A DNA stretch of 64,000 nucleotides from Paraburkholderia ribeironis (GCF_900019265.1 NZ_CYGX02000027.1:1-64000), one strand, 5' to 3'; counted from the stretch's first letter, positions 43,906 to 53,394 are shown. Notes: generated from the letters alone by a model not told the origin. Made by a program: numbers and translations.

Positions 43906-44612
43906 CGACCCTCTGATCCGTCTGGCTGTGAGATGCAACTAGCTCATTCGTGGCAGCGCGCTGGCGCTGCGTCGACCCTCTGGAGGCGGCTCACGATCCG
44001 TCGCCGCTGTGGCCCGGGATAAACCACCAGCAAACATGCGCGTCGTTGTGTGATTTTAACCGCCATGGGGCCTGACGCCACCGTTATTGCGGTAATGCGA
44101 AGTGCATGTGCCGCACCCATCAGGTTGTTAACGGCAGTTCAGCCAGTTTCTTGACGGCCGCATGGGCCTTCCGGGCGACGCGTCACGCTCCCGGCCGCGG
44201 CGGCGGCCGTGGCCACGGCGAGCGGCGATGTGGCCGACACGCCACGCTCCAGTCGTGCGGCGCGACGCCGGTTGACCGGAGCTCGCCGTCGTGCATCGCT
44301 ATCTGCGGCAAAAGGTTGTGCCTGAAACATAGGATGGTGTAGTGTCGTGCCGTCCAAAACGAGGAAAGCTCGCCAGCCTTCGGGCGGCGCCCCGCGGCGA
44401 CAGGAGTCCGGCGCGACGATCGTGATCCTGGACAGCTCGTCCATGAACTACGCCCGTGGCCGGTCCACGTGTCTCCAACGCTAACGATTTACCGCGCACA
44501 TGCGTTTTGCCATGCCTGATTTCCGCTTTCCGGACCGATCTTCAGACCGCCGCGTCAAAGCCGCGGCCTCCTTCGAGCGAACCGATTCCTGTGTCGAAGG
44601 GGAGGGCATCTG
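43906..44612. other. intergenic stretch without clear gene
   Basis: About 700 bases between divergent cyclase and transporter genes. A minus-strand frame at 44139-44444 starts with a protein-like N-terminus (MDELSRITIVAPDS) but then becomes Ala/Arg-rich and has no neighbour or motif to support it. The transporter promoter presumably lies here. Confidence 0.45.
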
Positions 44613-46364
44613 ATGGATTTCAGTTTCAACCTGAAGCGCACCGCCAATGCATCGGCATGGCGGGTGCTGCCCAACCGCTGGGACTTCGTTGCGTTTCCGC
44701 TGATCATCTGCCTCATCGCGATGGTGGCGATCGGTTTTCACGAAACGCTCGCGCCGATGTCGACGCTCAAGACCCAGGCGATCTCGCTCGACCCGTCGAA
44801 CCTGCCCGAGTACGCGATCCGCACCACGCTGCGCATGCTCGCGGCGATGGTCGCCTCGCTGACCTTCACGCTGGTGTATGGCACGCTGGCGGCCAAGAGC
44901 CGGCGCGCCGGAATCGTGCTGGTGCCGATTCTGGACATCCTGCAGTCGGTGCCGGTGCTCGGCTACATTTCGTTTACGGTCACGTTCTTCCTCGCGCTGT
45001 TTCCCGGCCGCGTGCTCGGTGCCGAACTCGCGGCGATCTTCGCGATCTTCACGAGCCAGGCGTGGAATATGACGTTCAGCTTCTATCAATCGCTGCGCAC
45101 GGTGCCGCGCGATCTGGACGAAGTGTCGCGCGGTTTCCATCTGACCTCGTGGCAGCGTTTCTGGAAGCTCGAAGTGCCGTTCTCGATGCCAGGCCTCATC
45201 TGGAACATGATGATGTCGATGTCCGGCGGCTGGTTCTTCGTGGTCGCCTCCGAAGCGATCACGGTCGGCAACAACACGATCACACTGCCGGGGATCGGCG
45301 CGTTCCTCGCGCAGGCGATCGCGGAGAAGAACCTGCACGCGATCGGCTGGGTGATCCTCGCGATGACGGTGGTGATTCTCGCGTACGACCAGTTGCTGTT
45401 CCGCCCGCTCGTCGCATGGGCCGACAAGTTCCGCATGGAATTCACCAGCTCCGGCGACGCGCCGGAATCCTGGCTGCTCGACCTGATTCGCCGCACCCGT
45501 TTGATCCACCGCCTGCTGGTGCCGCTCGGCTGGATGTTCGCGAAAGCGGCCCGCGTGCGTTTCCAGTTGCCGGCTTTAAGCGCACCGCGCTTCCAGATTG
45601 CCAGCAGCGAGAAAAGCTCGAAGCTGGGCGACATCCTGTGGGCGGCGCTGGTGCTGATCGCCACCGTCTTCGTGGTGTACCGTGTATTCCTCTATGTGCG
45701 CACCGGCGTGACGCTCGAAGAAGTCGGCCATGTGCTCGTGCTCGGGCTCATCACGCTGCTGCGCGTGGTGCTGCTGATCGCGATCGCCTCGGTGATCTGG
45801 GTGCCGGTCGGCGTGCTGATCGGCCTGCGGCCGGCGCTGGCGGAAAAGGTCCAGCCGCTCGCGCAGTTCCTCGCCGCGTTCCCGGCGAACCTGCTGTTCC
45901 CGGTGTTCGTGATCGTGATCGTGCGCTTCCATCTGAACCCGGACATCTGGCTGTCGCCGCTGATCGTGCTCGGTACGCAGTGGTATATCCTTTTCAATGT
46001 GATCGCAGGCGCGAGTTCGTACCCGAACGACTACCGCGAGGCGGCCAAGAACTTCCATATCCGGGGTTGGCAGTGGTGGCGTCAGGCCATGCTGCCCGGC
46101 ATTTTCCCGTACTACGTGACCGGCGCGATCACCGCGTCGGGCGGCGCGTGGAACGCGAGTATCGTGGCGGAGTTCGTCCAGTGGGGCGATACGAAACTGG
46201 CCGCGCATGGACTGGGTGCGTATATCGCGCAGACCACCGCGGCGGGCGACTACCCGAAGATCATTGTGGGCATCGCCGTGATGTCCCTGTTCGTCACCCT
46301 GTTCAACCGTCTGTTGTGGCGTCCGATGTACGCCTACGCCGAAGGCAAGCTCCGGCTCGATTGA
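44613..46364 (+). CDS. NitT/TauT-type ABC transporter, fused double permease
   Basis: This 583-residue inner-membrane protein contains two binding-protein-dependent permease domains in one chain. Each half has an EAA-like loop: DLDEVSRGFHLTSWQRFWKLEVPFSMPGLIWN and NDYREAAKNFHIRGWQWWRQAMLPGIFPYYVT. The half-domains are about residues 60-260 and 355-570. Such fused permeases are found with the nitrate/sulfonate-type ATPase encoded directly downstream. No binding-protein gene lies beside it. Confidence 0.9.
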   Translation: MDFSFNLKRTANASAWRVLPNRWDFVAFPLIICLIAMVAIGFHETLAPMSTLKTQAISLDPSNLPEYAIRTTLRMLAAMVASLTFTLVYGTLAAKSRRAGIVLVPILDILQSVPVLGYISFTVTFFLALFPGRVLGAELAAIFAIFTSQAWNMTFSFYQSLRTVPRDLDEVSRGFHLTSWQRFWKLEVPFSMPGLIWNMMMSMSGGWFFVVASEAITVGNNTITLPGIGAFLAQAIAEKNLHAIGWVILAMTVVILAYDQLLFRPLVAWADKFRMEFTSSGDAPESWLLDLIRRTRLIHRLLVPLGWMFAKAARVRFQLPALSAPRFQIASSEKSSKLGDILWAALVLIATVFVVYRVFLYVRTGVTLEEVGHVLVLGLITLLRVVLLIAIASVIWVPVGVLIGLRPALAEKVQPLAQFLAAFPANLLFPVFVIVIVRFHLNPDIWLSPLIVLGTQWYILFNVIAGASSYPNDYREAAKNFHIRGWQWWRQAMLPGIFPYYVTGAITASGGAWNASIVAEFVQWGDTKLAAHGLGAYIAQTTAAGDYPKIIVGIAVMSLFVTLFNRLLWRPMYAYAEGKLRLD

Positions 46365-46383
46365 GAAATGAAGGCATAACGCG

Positions 46384-47730
46384 ATGCAAAATCCCAAAGC
46401 TGCTATGACCGCCGCGCCGATCCAGACCCCGCCGATGCCGCCGCGCCTCGGCGAAGAGATCCTGCGCGTCAAGGACGTGTGCCGTGGTTTCAACAAGTCG
46501 CAGGGCGAGCTGCTCGTTCTCGACGACGCGAATCTGTCGCTGCGCGAAGGTGAGATCGTCGGTTTGCTGGGCCGCTCGGGCTCGGGCAAGTCGACGCTGC
46601 TGCGTATCATCGCCGGTCTGATCGAGCCGACCGACGGCGAGGTCACGTATATGGGCAAGCCGCTCGCCGGTCCCGCCAAGGGCGTCGCGATGGTATTCCA
46701 GACCTTCGCGCTGTTTCCGTGGCTGACCGTGCTGCAGAACGTCGAAGCGGGTCTCGAAGCGCAAGGTGTCGATGCGGGCGAGCGGCGCACGCGCGCGCTC
46801 GCTGCAATCGACCTGATCGGTCTGGACGGTTTCGAAAACGCCTATCCGCGCGAGCTGTCGGGCGGCATGCGCCAGCGCGTCGGCTTTGCCCGCGCGCTGG
46901 TGGTCGACCCCACGCTGCTGCTGATGGACGAGCCGTTCTCCGCGCTCGACGTGCTGACCGCCGAAACGCTGCGTACCGACCTGCTCGATCTGTGGACGCA
47001 AGGTCGCATGCCGATCAAGGCGGTGCTGATCGTCACGCACAACATCGAGGAAGCGGTGTTCATGTGCGACCGGATTCTGGTGCTGTCGTCGAATCCGGGC
47101 CGCGTGATCGCCGAGATCAAGGTGCCGTTCAAGCATCCGCGCAACCGGCTGGACCCGGCGTTCCGGCGCCTGGTCGACGAGATCTACGCGAAGATGACCG
47201 CGCGCCAGACCGACGAAAAGACCAAGAAGGGGCTCGAGCTGCACAGCTGGCTGCCGCATGTGTCGACCAACCTGATGGCCGGTCTGATCGAGACGCTGGC
47301 TGCCGCGCCATACCACGGCCGTGCGGACATGCCGGAAATCGCCCGCTCACTGCATCTGGAGGTCGACGATCTGTTCCCGGTCGCCGAAGTGCTGCAGCAT
47401 CTGGGTTTCGCCGACGTGCGCGAAGGCGATATTTTCCTCACGCCGCCGGCGCGCGTATTCGCCGAGTTCGGCACCCAGGAACGCAAGATGATGTTCGCCG
47501 AGCATCTGCTGCGGCACGTGCCGCTCGCCGCACGGATCAAGAAAGTGCTGAACGAACGGCCGGGGCATCGCGCGCCGCGCGTGCGCTTCGAGCAGGAGCT
47601 GGAGGACTTTCTGTCGGACAGCGCCGCCGAGGAAACGCTCGACGCGGTCATCAACTGGGGCCGTTATGGCGAGATCTTCTCGTACAACGACCAGACCGAA
47701 ATTTTCAGCCTGGAAGACGTGGAGTCCTGA
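46384..47730 (+). CDS. NitT/TauT-type ABC ATPase with C-terminal AAA-associated domain
   Basis: This 448-residue ATPase has Walker A GRSGSGKSTLL near residue 63, a Q-loop VFQTFALFPWL, the signature ELSGGMRQRVGFARAL, and Walker B LLLMDEPFSALD. About 180 residues beyond the usual nitrate/taurine ATPase end form the AAA-associated domain (PF09821-like; LIETLAAAPYHGRADMPEIARSLHLEVDDLFPVAEVLQHLGF). It lies 19 bases after the permease gene and a terminator follows. Substrate unknown. Confidence 0.92.
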   Translation: MQNPKAAMTAAPIQTPPMPPRLGEEILRVKDVCRGFNKSQGELLVLDDANLSLREGEIVGLLGRSGSGKSTLLRIIAGLIEPTDGEVTYMGKPLAGPAKGVAMVFQTFALFPWLTVLQNVEAGLEAQGVDAGERRTRALAAIDLIGLDGFENAYPRELSGGMRQRVGFARALVVDPTLLLMDEPFSALDVLTAETLRTDLLDLWTQGRMPIKAVLIVTHNIEEAVFMCDRILVLSSNPGRVIAEIKVPFKHPRNRLDPAFRRLVDEIYAKMTARQTDEKTKKGLELHSWLPHVSTNLMAGLIETLAAAPYHGRADMPEIARSLHLEVDDLFPVAEVLQHLGFADVREGDIFLTPPARVFAEFGTQERKMMFAEHLLRHVPLAARIKKVLNERPGHRAPRVRFEQELEDFLSDSAAEETLDAVINWGRYGEIFSYNDQTEIFSLEDVES

Positions 47731-47787
47731 GCCGGGTTGCTCGGCAAACGTTCACGACCGGCTCAGAGTTGATTCAGGTTCACACGA

Positions 47788-47817
47788 AAGCGGCAGGCAA
47801 GACCCTGCCGCTTTTTT
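47788..47817. terminator. bidirectional terminator between convergent genes
   Basis: A 10-bp GC-rich stem (AAGCGGCAGG / CCTGCCGCTT) is followed by TTTTTATT on the plus strand. It ends the ABC operon and overlaps the stop codon of the lipoprotein gene read from the other side. Confidence 0.85.
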
Positions 47818-48400
47818 ATTGCAGATTGCCCCAGCGTTCAACCGCCGGTTCGGCCGAAGCCCACTTCCAGCCCGCGTCCTGACGGCACGCGCTGGCCGCG
47901 AACCAGGCTACGGGCGCGTTGGGGCCGTCGCCGTCCTGTACCGAGAACACGAATTCCTTGCACAGCGTGAGCGCGGAGCTGAACGCGCGTGTCACGCGCA
48001 CCTCGCCGTGGCCGTTCTCGACAGGCAGCGTGTGCTTGACCGCCCACGGGCGCGTCTCGCCGACCGGCATGGCGCCCGCCAACGCGGCGATCAGATCCTG
48101 CTGGTCCTTGTGCGTGCCACGCATATAGCGGGCAACGGCTTCGTCGGTCGCGGCCTGCACGGCGATGCCGACGCCGATCGCGACGGCCGGGTTGGCGGTC
48201 ACGAGACCCGATGCGACGCCAGCCGCCGCGCCGCTCGCGGCGCCGATCGACGAACAGCCGCTCGATAGCAGGCTCGCGCCGACGCACAGCGCGCCGGCCG
48301 CGATGAGCCGCAGCCGGTTGCCGGTGCATGGTGTCGCCGCAGGTTCAACCGCCGCCCGCGAAGCCCTGACCCACGAAACCTGAAGCGAGAGCGCCCTCAT
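47816..48400 (-). CDS. lipoprotein, tandem paralogue 2
   Basis: This 194-residue lipoprotein has a signal ending in a lipobox (LLSSGC, near residue 44), then a Gly/Ala-rich membrane-like stretch and a folded C-terminal domain with VKHTLPVENGHGEVRVTRAFSS, CKEFVFSVQDGD and WKWASAEPAVERWGNLQ. The upstream gene encodes a paralogue with the same blocks. The ATG overlaps the upstream stop (ATGA). Function unknown. Confidence 0.82.
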   Translation of the reverse strand: MRALSLQVSWVRASRAAVEPAATPCTGNRLRLIAAGALCVGASLLSSGCSSIGAASGAAAGVASGLVTANPAVAIGVGIAVQAATDEAVARYMRGTHKDQQDLIAALAGAMPVGETRPWAVKHTLPVENGHGEVRVTRAFSSALTLCKEFVFSVQDGDGPNAPVAWFAASACRQDAGWKWASAEPAVERWGNLQ

Positions 48401-48975
48401 TGCAGCGCGCCCCAGCGTTCGGTGGCGGGCTCGGCCGATGCCCATTTCCAGTTGTCGCCGTCACGGCACACCGACGCGACAAAAAACGCACTGTTGGCCG
48501 GGACGTTTTGGGTCGCCGTCTGGTCGACGGAGAAGACGATTTCCTTGCAGTCGAGAGCACCCGTGCTGATCGCGCGGCTGACGGTGACGCGGCCGTGCTC
48601 GTCGTCTTCGATCGGGAACGAGTGGGTCACGCTCCACGGCGCCACCGCGCCGACCGCGAGCGGTCCGGCCGCGCGTGCAATGCTGTCCTGTGTATTGCGG
48701 TGGACCACGCGCTCCGAATACTGCACGCCGGCGCGGGCCGCTGCGACCGCGCCAAGGCCGATACCGGTGGCGACCGCCGCATTGCTGGTGACCTTGCCCG
48801 CGACTGCGGCACCGGCGACACCGGCGCCGGCGACCGCGCCTTCGGAGTAAAGCGAGCTGCAACCACTCAATGCCGACGACACCACCAGCGCCAGCACGAC
48901 GAGCGCCATTGCATGGGAGCGTCCGCATCCGGCCGTTGGTCTTGTCCTGTCGGCCCACAGCTTTTTGTTTTGCAT
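48397..48975 (-). CDS. lipoprotein, tandem paralogue 1
   Basis: This 192-residue lipoprotein has a signal with lipobox SALSGC near residue 39, a Gly/Ala/Val-rich region (GAVAGAGVAGAAVAGKV), and the same C-terminal blocks as its downstream paralogue: VTHSFPIEDDEHGRVTVSRAIS, CKEIVFSVD, and WKWASAEPATERWGALQ. AGGGAA precedes the ATG at 48975. The two genes look like a tandem duplication. The Gly-rich segment resembles the glycine-zipper type of outer-membrane lipoproteins. Confidence 0.82.
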   Translation of the reverse strand: MQNKKLWADRTRPTAGCGRSHAMALVVLALVVSSALSGCSSLYSEGAVAGAGVAGAAVAGKVTSNAAVATGIGLGAVAAARAGVQYSERVVHRNTQDSIARAAGPLAVGAVAPWSVTHSFPIEDDEHGRVTVSRAISTGALDCKEIVFSVDQTATQNVPANSAFFVASVCRDGDNWKWASAEPATERWGALQ

Positions 48976-49349
48976 TTCCCTTTCCCTGCTTGTGCAAGGT
49001 GCCTTTCATTCACATGCCGGCGAGGCATGCGAAAGAGCGGCACGTCTTCTACGTCTTCTATTTCGCTGCCGCATTTTGCAGGATGCCATTTGTAATGGGC
49101 AGTGGAAAAATGCAATAAATTGCAAAACTTGATGCGATGCGAAGTGGAATCTGGTGGATGAAAGCAGATTTGCCTGGCAATGCGAAGCAATATCGAGTAC
49201 GTCGATTTCGCGATTGAACGCGCGACATGCGGATAGTGGAAATGTGCTCGCGAAGGGGTCGCGTGAGCACGAGCATGAGCATGAGCATCCGGCAGGGCCA
49301 ATCATGCCGCGCCCGGTAGTTCGGCTTACTGTGCGGCCCGTTGCACCGC
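48976..49349. other. intergenic stretch with a palindrome
   Basis: About 370 bases upstream of the lipoproteins and downstream of the sigma-54 activator. It contains the palindrome TGCAAT-AA-ATTGCA at 49111-49124, which could be an operator, and is AT-richer than its surroundings. I see no gene. Confidence 0.4.
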
Positions 49350-50408
49350 TTATTGTTCGGCGTCCTCGTCGGCGCCTTCGTCGCCGTATGCGCTCAAACG
49401 GTTGTACAGCGTTTTCAGACTGACACCGAGCGCCTTGGCCGCGCGTCGTTTGTCGCCGCCGCAATATTTGAGCGTGCCGAGAATGATCTGCTTTTGCGCA
49501 TCGGCGAGCGGCGTGCCGATCCATACGGTCATCGCGTCGCCTTGCGTGACGGCTTTCTTGACCTTGGACGCGAGATGCGGATGCGGCAGTTCCACCGTCT
49601 TCTCCGCGAGAATGAACGCGCGATACACCGCGTTCTTCAACTCGCGCACATTGCCCGGCCACGACCAGGTGCGCAGCGTTTCGAGTGACCGCTTGCTGAA
49701 GCTCTTGTTCGTGCCTTCCTGCTGATTGAGCTGCGCGAGGAAGTGCTGTGCGAGCAGTTCGCGGTCGTTCTCGCGCTCGCGCAGCGGGGGCGCGCGCAAC
49801 GGAAAAACCGCGAGCCGGTACATCAGGTCTTCGCGCAGACCGTTTTCCTTCACGGCCACCGCGGGGTCGCGATTGGTGGCCGCGATCACGCGCACGTTGC
49901 CGCTGATCAGCTCATTGCCGCCGACCCGATAGAAGCTGCCGGTTTCGAGCGCGCGCAGCAGTTTGACCTGGCGCACCGGCGCCATTTCGGTAATCTCGTC
50001 GAGGAACAGCGTGCCGCCGTTCGCGTATTCGAAGTAGCCGAGACGTCCTTGGACCGCGCCCGTGAAGCTGCCTTTTTCGTGGCCGAACAACTCGGCTTCG
50101 ATGAGTTCGTCGGGAATCGCGCCGCAGTTCACCGCGACGAACGCGCCGTCCTTGCGGCTGCTGACCTCGTGAATCGTGCGGGCGATCAGCTCCTTGCCGG
50201 TGCCCGATTCGCCGATGATCAGCGCGGTCGCGTCGGTGCTGGCGACGCGCTCGATCTGCTCGTACAGATCCAGCATCACCGGCGACGAGCCGTACAGCAG
50301 CCCGTACGATTTCAGTCCCGCGACGCCGTCCGCGACGCGCTGCTTCGCCTGGGCCGAAGCATTGCCGCCGGCGGAGACGGTGAGCGAGTCAAGATCGTTT
50401 GGCGCCAT
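49350..50408 (-). CDS. sigma-54 activator lacking a receiver domain
   Basis: This 352-residue enhancer-binding protein has a short N-terminal region (about 40 residues), an AAA+ domain with Walker A GESGTGKE, the sigma-54-contacting loop GSFTGA, Walker B TLFLDEITEM, and an Arg-finger region, then a Fis-type HTH at the end (GDKRRAAKALGVSLKTLYNRL). It lacks a receiver domain, so it may be controlled by another protein or constitutively active (PspF-like). The ATG at 50408 is chosen because the frame upstream has no conserved sequence. It neighbours genes with sigma-54 promoters. Confidence 0.92.
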   Translation of the reverse strand: MAPNDLDSLTVSAGGNASAQAKQRVADGVAGLKSYGLLYGSSPVMLDLYEQIERVASTDATALIIGESGTGKELIARTIHEVSSRKDGAFVAVNCGAIPDELIEAELFGHEKGSFTGAVQGRLGYFEYANGGTLFLDEITEMAPVRQVKLLRALETGSFYRVGGNELISGNVRVIAATNRDPAVAVKENGLREDLMYRLAVFPLRAPPLRERENDRELLAQHFLAQLNQQEGTNKSFSKRSLETLRTWSWPGNVRELKNAVYRAFILAEKTVELPHPHLASKVKKAVTQGDAMTVWIGTPLADAQKQIILGTLKYCGGDKRRAAKALGVSLKTLYNRLSAYGDEGADEDAEQ

Positions 50409-50605
50409 ATGCGGGGAGTCCTGTGCAATGAAGTTCGTTATTACGGCGCGCAGGCCTTGGGAACGAGATAAGCCGCTACGAGGCCGCTGCGACATCGGCC
50501 AATATCTCACAAAAGCCGATTTAACCACTTCGATGCGGTCTGCGGCAATCAAGGCCATGACCGTCGCGAAAGCGTGCCACGCTATAAACATACGGCAAAT
50601 TTACC

Positions 50606-50620
50606 GGGCACGCGGTTTGC
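50606..50620 (+). promoter_or_regulatory. sigma-54 promoter of DUF883 gene
   Basis: GGGCAC-GCGGT-TTGC: the -24 GG and -12 GC are ten bases apart, as in the consensus TGGCAC-N5-TTGC. It ends 58 bases before the ATG at 50679. Confidence 0.7.
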
Positions 50621-50678
50621 CTGATGACGCCAAACCCCATGCTTTTCGTGAACGCCGAACCTAGACGAGGAGTGAATG

Positions 50679-50996
50679 ATGACTGACACGACGCAACAGC
50701 TTGCCCTCGGCGGCCAGAAGATTGTCGAGGATCTGCGGGTGCTGCTGAGGGACTCGGAGGAAATGCTGCGGCTTGCCGCCAATGTGCCCGGCGAAGGCGT
50801 CGGCGCATTGCGCAGCAAGCTCGGCACACACGTCGAAAATCTGCAATCGACGCTTGGCGATGCGCAGCGCAACGCGCAGCGGCGTTACCGCGCGGCGGCC
50901 GTCAACACCGAGCGCTACGTGCGACATAACCCATGGCGCGCGATCGGGATTGCAGCGGGTGTAGGCTTTGTGCTGGGCATTCTGACCGCGCGCTGA
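50679..50996 (+). CDS. DUF883 (ElaB/YqjD-like) membrane-anchored protein
   Basis: This 105-residue protein has the family layout: long amphipathic helix (LGGQKIVEDLRVLLRDSEEMLRLAA..., residues 10-75), then a C-terminal TM with GIAAGVGFVLGILTAR. E. coli relatives YqjD/ElaB bind ribosomes in stationary phase and anchor to the inner membrane. GAGGAG lies six bases before the ATG at 50679. A sigma-54 promoter lies upstream; the next gene is probably in the same operon. Confidence 0.9.
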   Translation: MTDTTQQLALGGQKIVEDLRVLLRDSEEMLRLAANVPGEGVGALRSKLGTHVENLQSTLGDAQRNAQRRYRAAAVNTERYVRHNPWRAIGIAAGVGFVLGILTAR

Positions 50997-51047
50997 CCGC
51001 GACGCCAGTCCGGCACCCATTCGCTTCACGACCACAAGGAGTTCAGG

Positions 51048-51311
51048 ATGACACGACCCACAATTGGCATTTTCAGCGCGTTGATGGCGCTCGGCGGCTA
51101 TCTGGCGATCCGCTACGTGCAACACAAGCGTGCGGGTCAGATTCCCATCGCGCGGGAATTGAGTCGTTGGGAAGGCGAGGGCGGCGCCGTCGCGACGCCG
51201 GCCGTTGCGTCAGGCACGCTGACGCAGAGCACGACCCCGGGCCCGCACGAGACCGACGGTTCGGCGCAAACCAACGGCGATGGCCGGGCCTGGCCGTTTC
51301 CACACAGCTGA
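51048..51311 (+). CDS. hypothetical protein with one N-terminal TM
   Basis: This 87-residue protein has a likely TM or signal segment in IGIFSALMALGGYLAIRYV and then a low-complexity Thr/Gly/Pro-rich tail (about residues 45-87). AAGGAG precedes the ATG. It lies 51 bases after the DUF883 gene and may share its sigma-54 promoter. Function unknown. Confidence 0.7.
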   Translation: MTRPTIGIFSALMALGGYLAIRYVQHKRAGQIPIARELSRWEGEGGAVATPAVASGTLTQSTTPGPHETDGSAQTNGDGRAWPFPHS

Positions 51312-51634
51312 CCGCGCTGGCCGGGTCGGGCCGTGCCTCGCCGCCATGCAAGTTTGGCGGGAGGTGCCGGCCCGACAGTGTTAGTTTATGCTTGTATAGC
51401 CGTATAATAGAGAGATAGACAACAATCGACCGACAATTATCGAGAATTGTTCGGGCATTGTTGCAATGTTGTATGCAATCCCCGGCCGGCCGGCCGGCCG
51501 GGCGCGTGCGCGGGAGTCGGCGGACTGCTCACTCTTCGGCTGCGCGCCGCGGCGCCACACAGTTCCCCGCCGGCGCACTTTTCTGCATGCGCCTAGCATG
51601 TTTGCTCATCCACGCTTGCAGCTTTCGAGACGCG
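51312..51634. other. leader region of sigma-54 response-regulator gene
   Basis: This 323-base gap contains a perfect -10 (TATAAT at 51403-51408, no clear -35), leaving a leader of about 220 bases. It includes a GGCC-rich repeat near 51482-51500. No gene is visible. Confidence 0.45.
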
Positions 51635-53035
51635 ATGCCACATGTATTGATTGTCGATGACGACGCTGGTACCCGCGAGGCACTCTCCGCCATCATCGCG
51701 GAAGACGGGTTGACCACCGCCACCGCGGGCGATTTGCGCGAAGCGCGTATTCAACTGGTCCGGCAGGTGCCGGATGTCGTATTTACGGATCTGAAGTTGC
51801 CCGACGGCAGCGGGGTCGATCTGTTCGAAGATCTGGATCCGCGCTCGGGCGTGGAAGTGATCGTGATTACCGGTCACGCCACAGTCGAGTCGGCGGTCAG
51901 TGCGCTGAAAATGGGCGCCGCCGACTACCTGGTGAAACCGATCAACATGCAGCGCGTGAAGGCGATCCTGTCGCGCCTGCCGCGCGCCGGCGACCTCAAG
52001 GCGGAAATCGGCACGTTGCGCGGCGAATTGCGGCGCATGGGCCGGTTTGGCCTGATGCTCGGCAATTCGCCGGCGATGCAGGAAGTCTATGACCAGATCG
52101 GCCGCGTCGCGCCGACGGCGGCCTCGGTCATGCTGATGGGCGAATCGGGCACCGGCAAGGAAGTCGCCGCGCAGACCCTGCATGAACTGAGCTTGCGTCG
52201 CAAGCATGCGTTCCTCGCGGTGAACTGCGGCGCGATCTCGCGGAATCTGATCGAGTCGGAGATGTTCGGCCACGAACGTGGCTCGTTCACCGGCGCGGAC
52301 CGTCAGCACAAGGGTTATTTCGAGCGCGCGAACGGCGGCACGCTGTTTCTCGACGAAATCACCGAGATGCCGATCGAATTGCAGGTGAAATTGTTGCGCG
52401 TGCTGGAAACCGGCATGTTCATGCGGGTCGGTACGACCAAGGAAATCGAAACCGACGTGCGCCTGATCGCGGCCACCAACCGCGATCCGCAGCAGGCGGT
52501 GCTGGAAGGCAAGCTGCGGCTCGATCTGTACCATCGGCTGAACGTGTTTCCGATCAGCCTGCCGCCGCTGCGCGAGCGGGGCAAAGACGTGGAACTGCTC
52601 GCGCAGGCTTTTCTCGACGAGCTCAACGAGCGCCACGGCACCAAGAAACATTTCCCCGCCGCCGTGAAGGACATGCTGCTGTCATATCCATGGCCGGGCA
52701 ATGTGCGCGAGCTCAGGAACTACGTGCAGCGCGCGCACATCATGTCGGGTGCGGATTCGGACTGCACCGCGACGGTGCCGTTGCAGATCACGTTGTCGAA
52801 GCCCGCCGTCGGTACGGCGATCACGATTCCGTTCGGCACGTCTCTAGCCGAAGCGGACCGTCAACTGATCCTGGCCACGCTCGAGCAATGCGGTGGCGTG
52901 AAAACGCGCGCCGCGGAGATTCTCGGCATCAGTCTGAAGACGCTGTACAACCGTCTGGTCGAGTATGGCAACGACGCTCGCGAAGACGGCGACGCCGGCG
53001 ACGAATCGCGCGCACTGGGCGGCGCCGACGCTTGA
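51635..53035 (+). CDS. NtrC-family sigma-54 response regulator
   Basis: This 466-residue regulator has an N-terminal receiver (VDDD at 7-10, phospho-Asp in VVFTDLKLPDG near 54, and Lys in YLVKPIN near 104), an AAA+ domain with Walker A GESGTGKE, GSFTGA loop and Walker B TLFLDEITEM, and a Fis-type HTH at the end (TRAAEILGISLKTLYNRL). The partner kinase is not adjacent. It likely activates sigma-54 promoters, several of which lie just downstream. Confidence 0.94.
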   Translation: MPHVLIVDDDAGTREALSAIIAEDGLTTATAGDLREARIQLVRQVPDVVFTDLKLPDGSGVDLFEDLDPRSGVEVIVITGHATVESAVSALKMGAADYLVKPINMQRVKAILSRLPRAGDLKAEIGTLRGELRRMGRFGLMLGNSPAMQEVYDQIGRVAPTAASVMLMGESGTGKEVAAQTLHELSLRRKHAFLAVNCGAISRNLIESEMFGHERGSFTGADRQHKGYFERANGGTLFLDEITEMPIELQVKLLRVLETGMFMRVGTTKEIETDVRLIAATNRDPQQAVLEGKLRLDLYHRLNVFPISLPPLRERGKDVELLAQAFLDELNERHGTKKHFPAAVKDMLLSYPWPGNVRELRNYVQRAHIMSGADSDCTATVPLQITLSKPAVGTAITIPFGTSLAEADRQLILATLEQCGGVKTRAAEILGISLKTLYNRLVEYGNDAREDGDAGDESRALGGADA

Positions 53036-53051
53036 CGCGCCGGCCGCGCCA

Positions 53052-53087
53052 GTTGCACCCGGTGCACCCGGTGCACCCTGTGCACCC
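53052..53087 (+). repeat. four 9-bp tandem repeats
   Basis: Units GTTGCACCC, GGTGCACCC, GGTGCACCC and TGTGCACCC follow one another, 16 bases past the regulator's stop. This GTGCAC-rich run may be a binding array or simple-sequence DNA. Confidence 0.6.
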
Positions 53088-53118
53088 GCTGCGCGCGCCA
53101 ACGGGGACGGCACCATAA

Positions 53119-53133
53119 CGGCACAGGCCTTGC
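53119..53133 (+). promoter_or_regulatory. sigma-54 promoter of Pro-rich protein gene
   Basis: CGGCAC-AGGCC-TTGC, with GG and GC ten bases apart, fits the sigma-54 consensus. It lies 36 bases before the ATG at 53170. Confidence 0.6.
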
Positions 53134-53169
53134 TGCGCTCCAATGAAACGCAACACGAGGACAACCGAC

Positions 53170-53394
53170 ATGCCGGAATACGTCGCCACTCCCGCGCTTC
53201 CCCTTCCAAAGCGCGCTCACCGTCCCGAGCCGGTGGAACCGCCGAACCCCGCCGAGCCCGACACCAACCCGAGCCCGGACCCGCAGCCGTTCGAACCGGA
53301 CGAGCCGGTGTCTCCGCCGATCGGTGATCCGCCGCCGCAACCCGCGCAGACGCCCCAGGCCGGCGAGCGCCCGGCGTATCGCGTGCAGCTGTGA
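53170..53394 (+). CDS. proline-rich small protein
   Basis: This 74-residue protein is dominated by Pro, Glu and Asp (EPVEPPNPAEPDTNP and later repeats), so it is likely disordered. GAGG precedes the ATG at 53170. It lies directly downstream of a sigma-54-type promoter and 134 bases after the sigma-54 regulator gene. I do not recognise a family. Confidence 0.6.
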   Translation: MPEYVATPALPLPKRAHRPEPVEPPNPAEPDTNPSPDPQPFEPDEPVSPPIGDPPPQPAQTPQAGERPAYRVQL

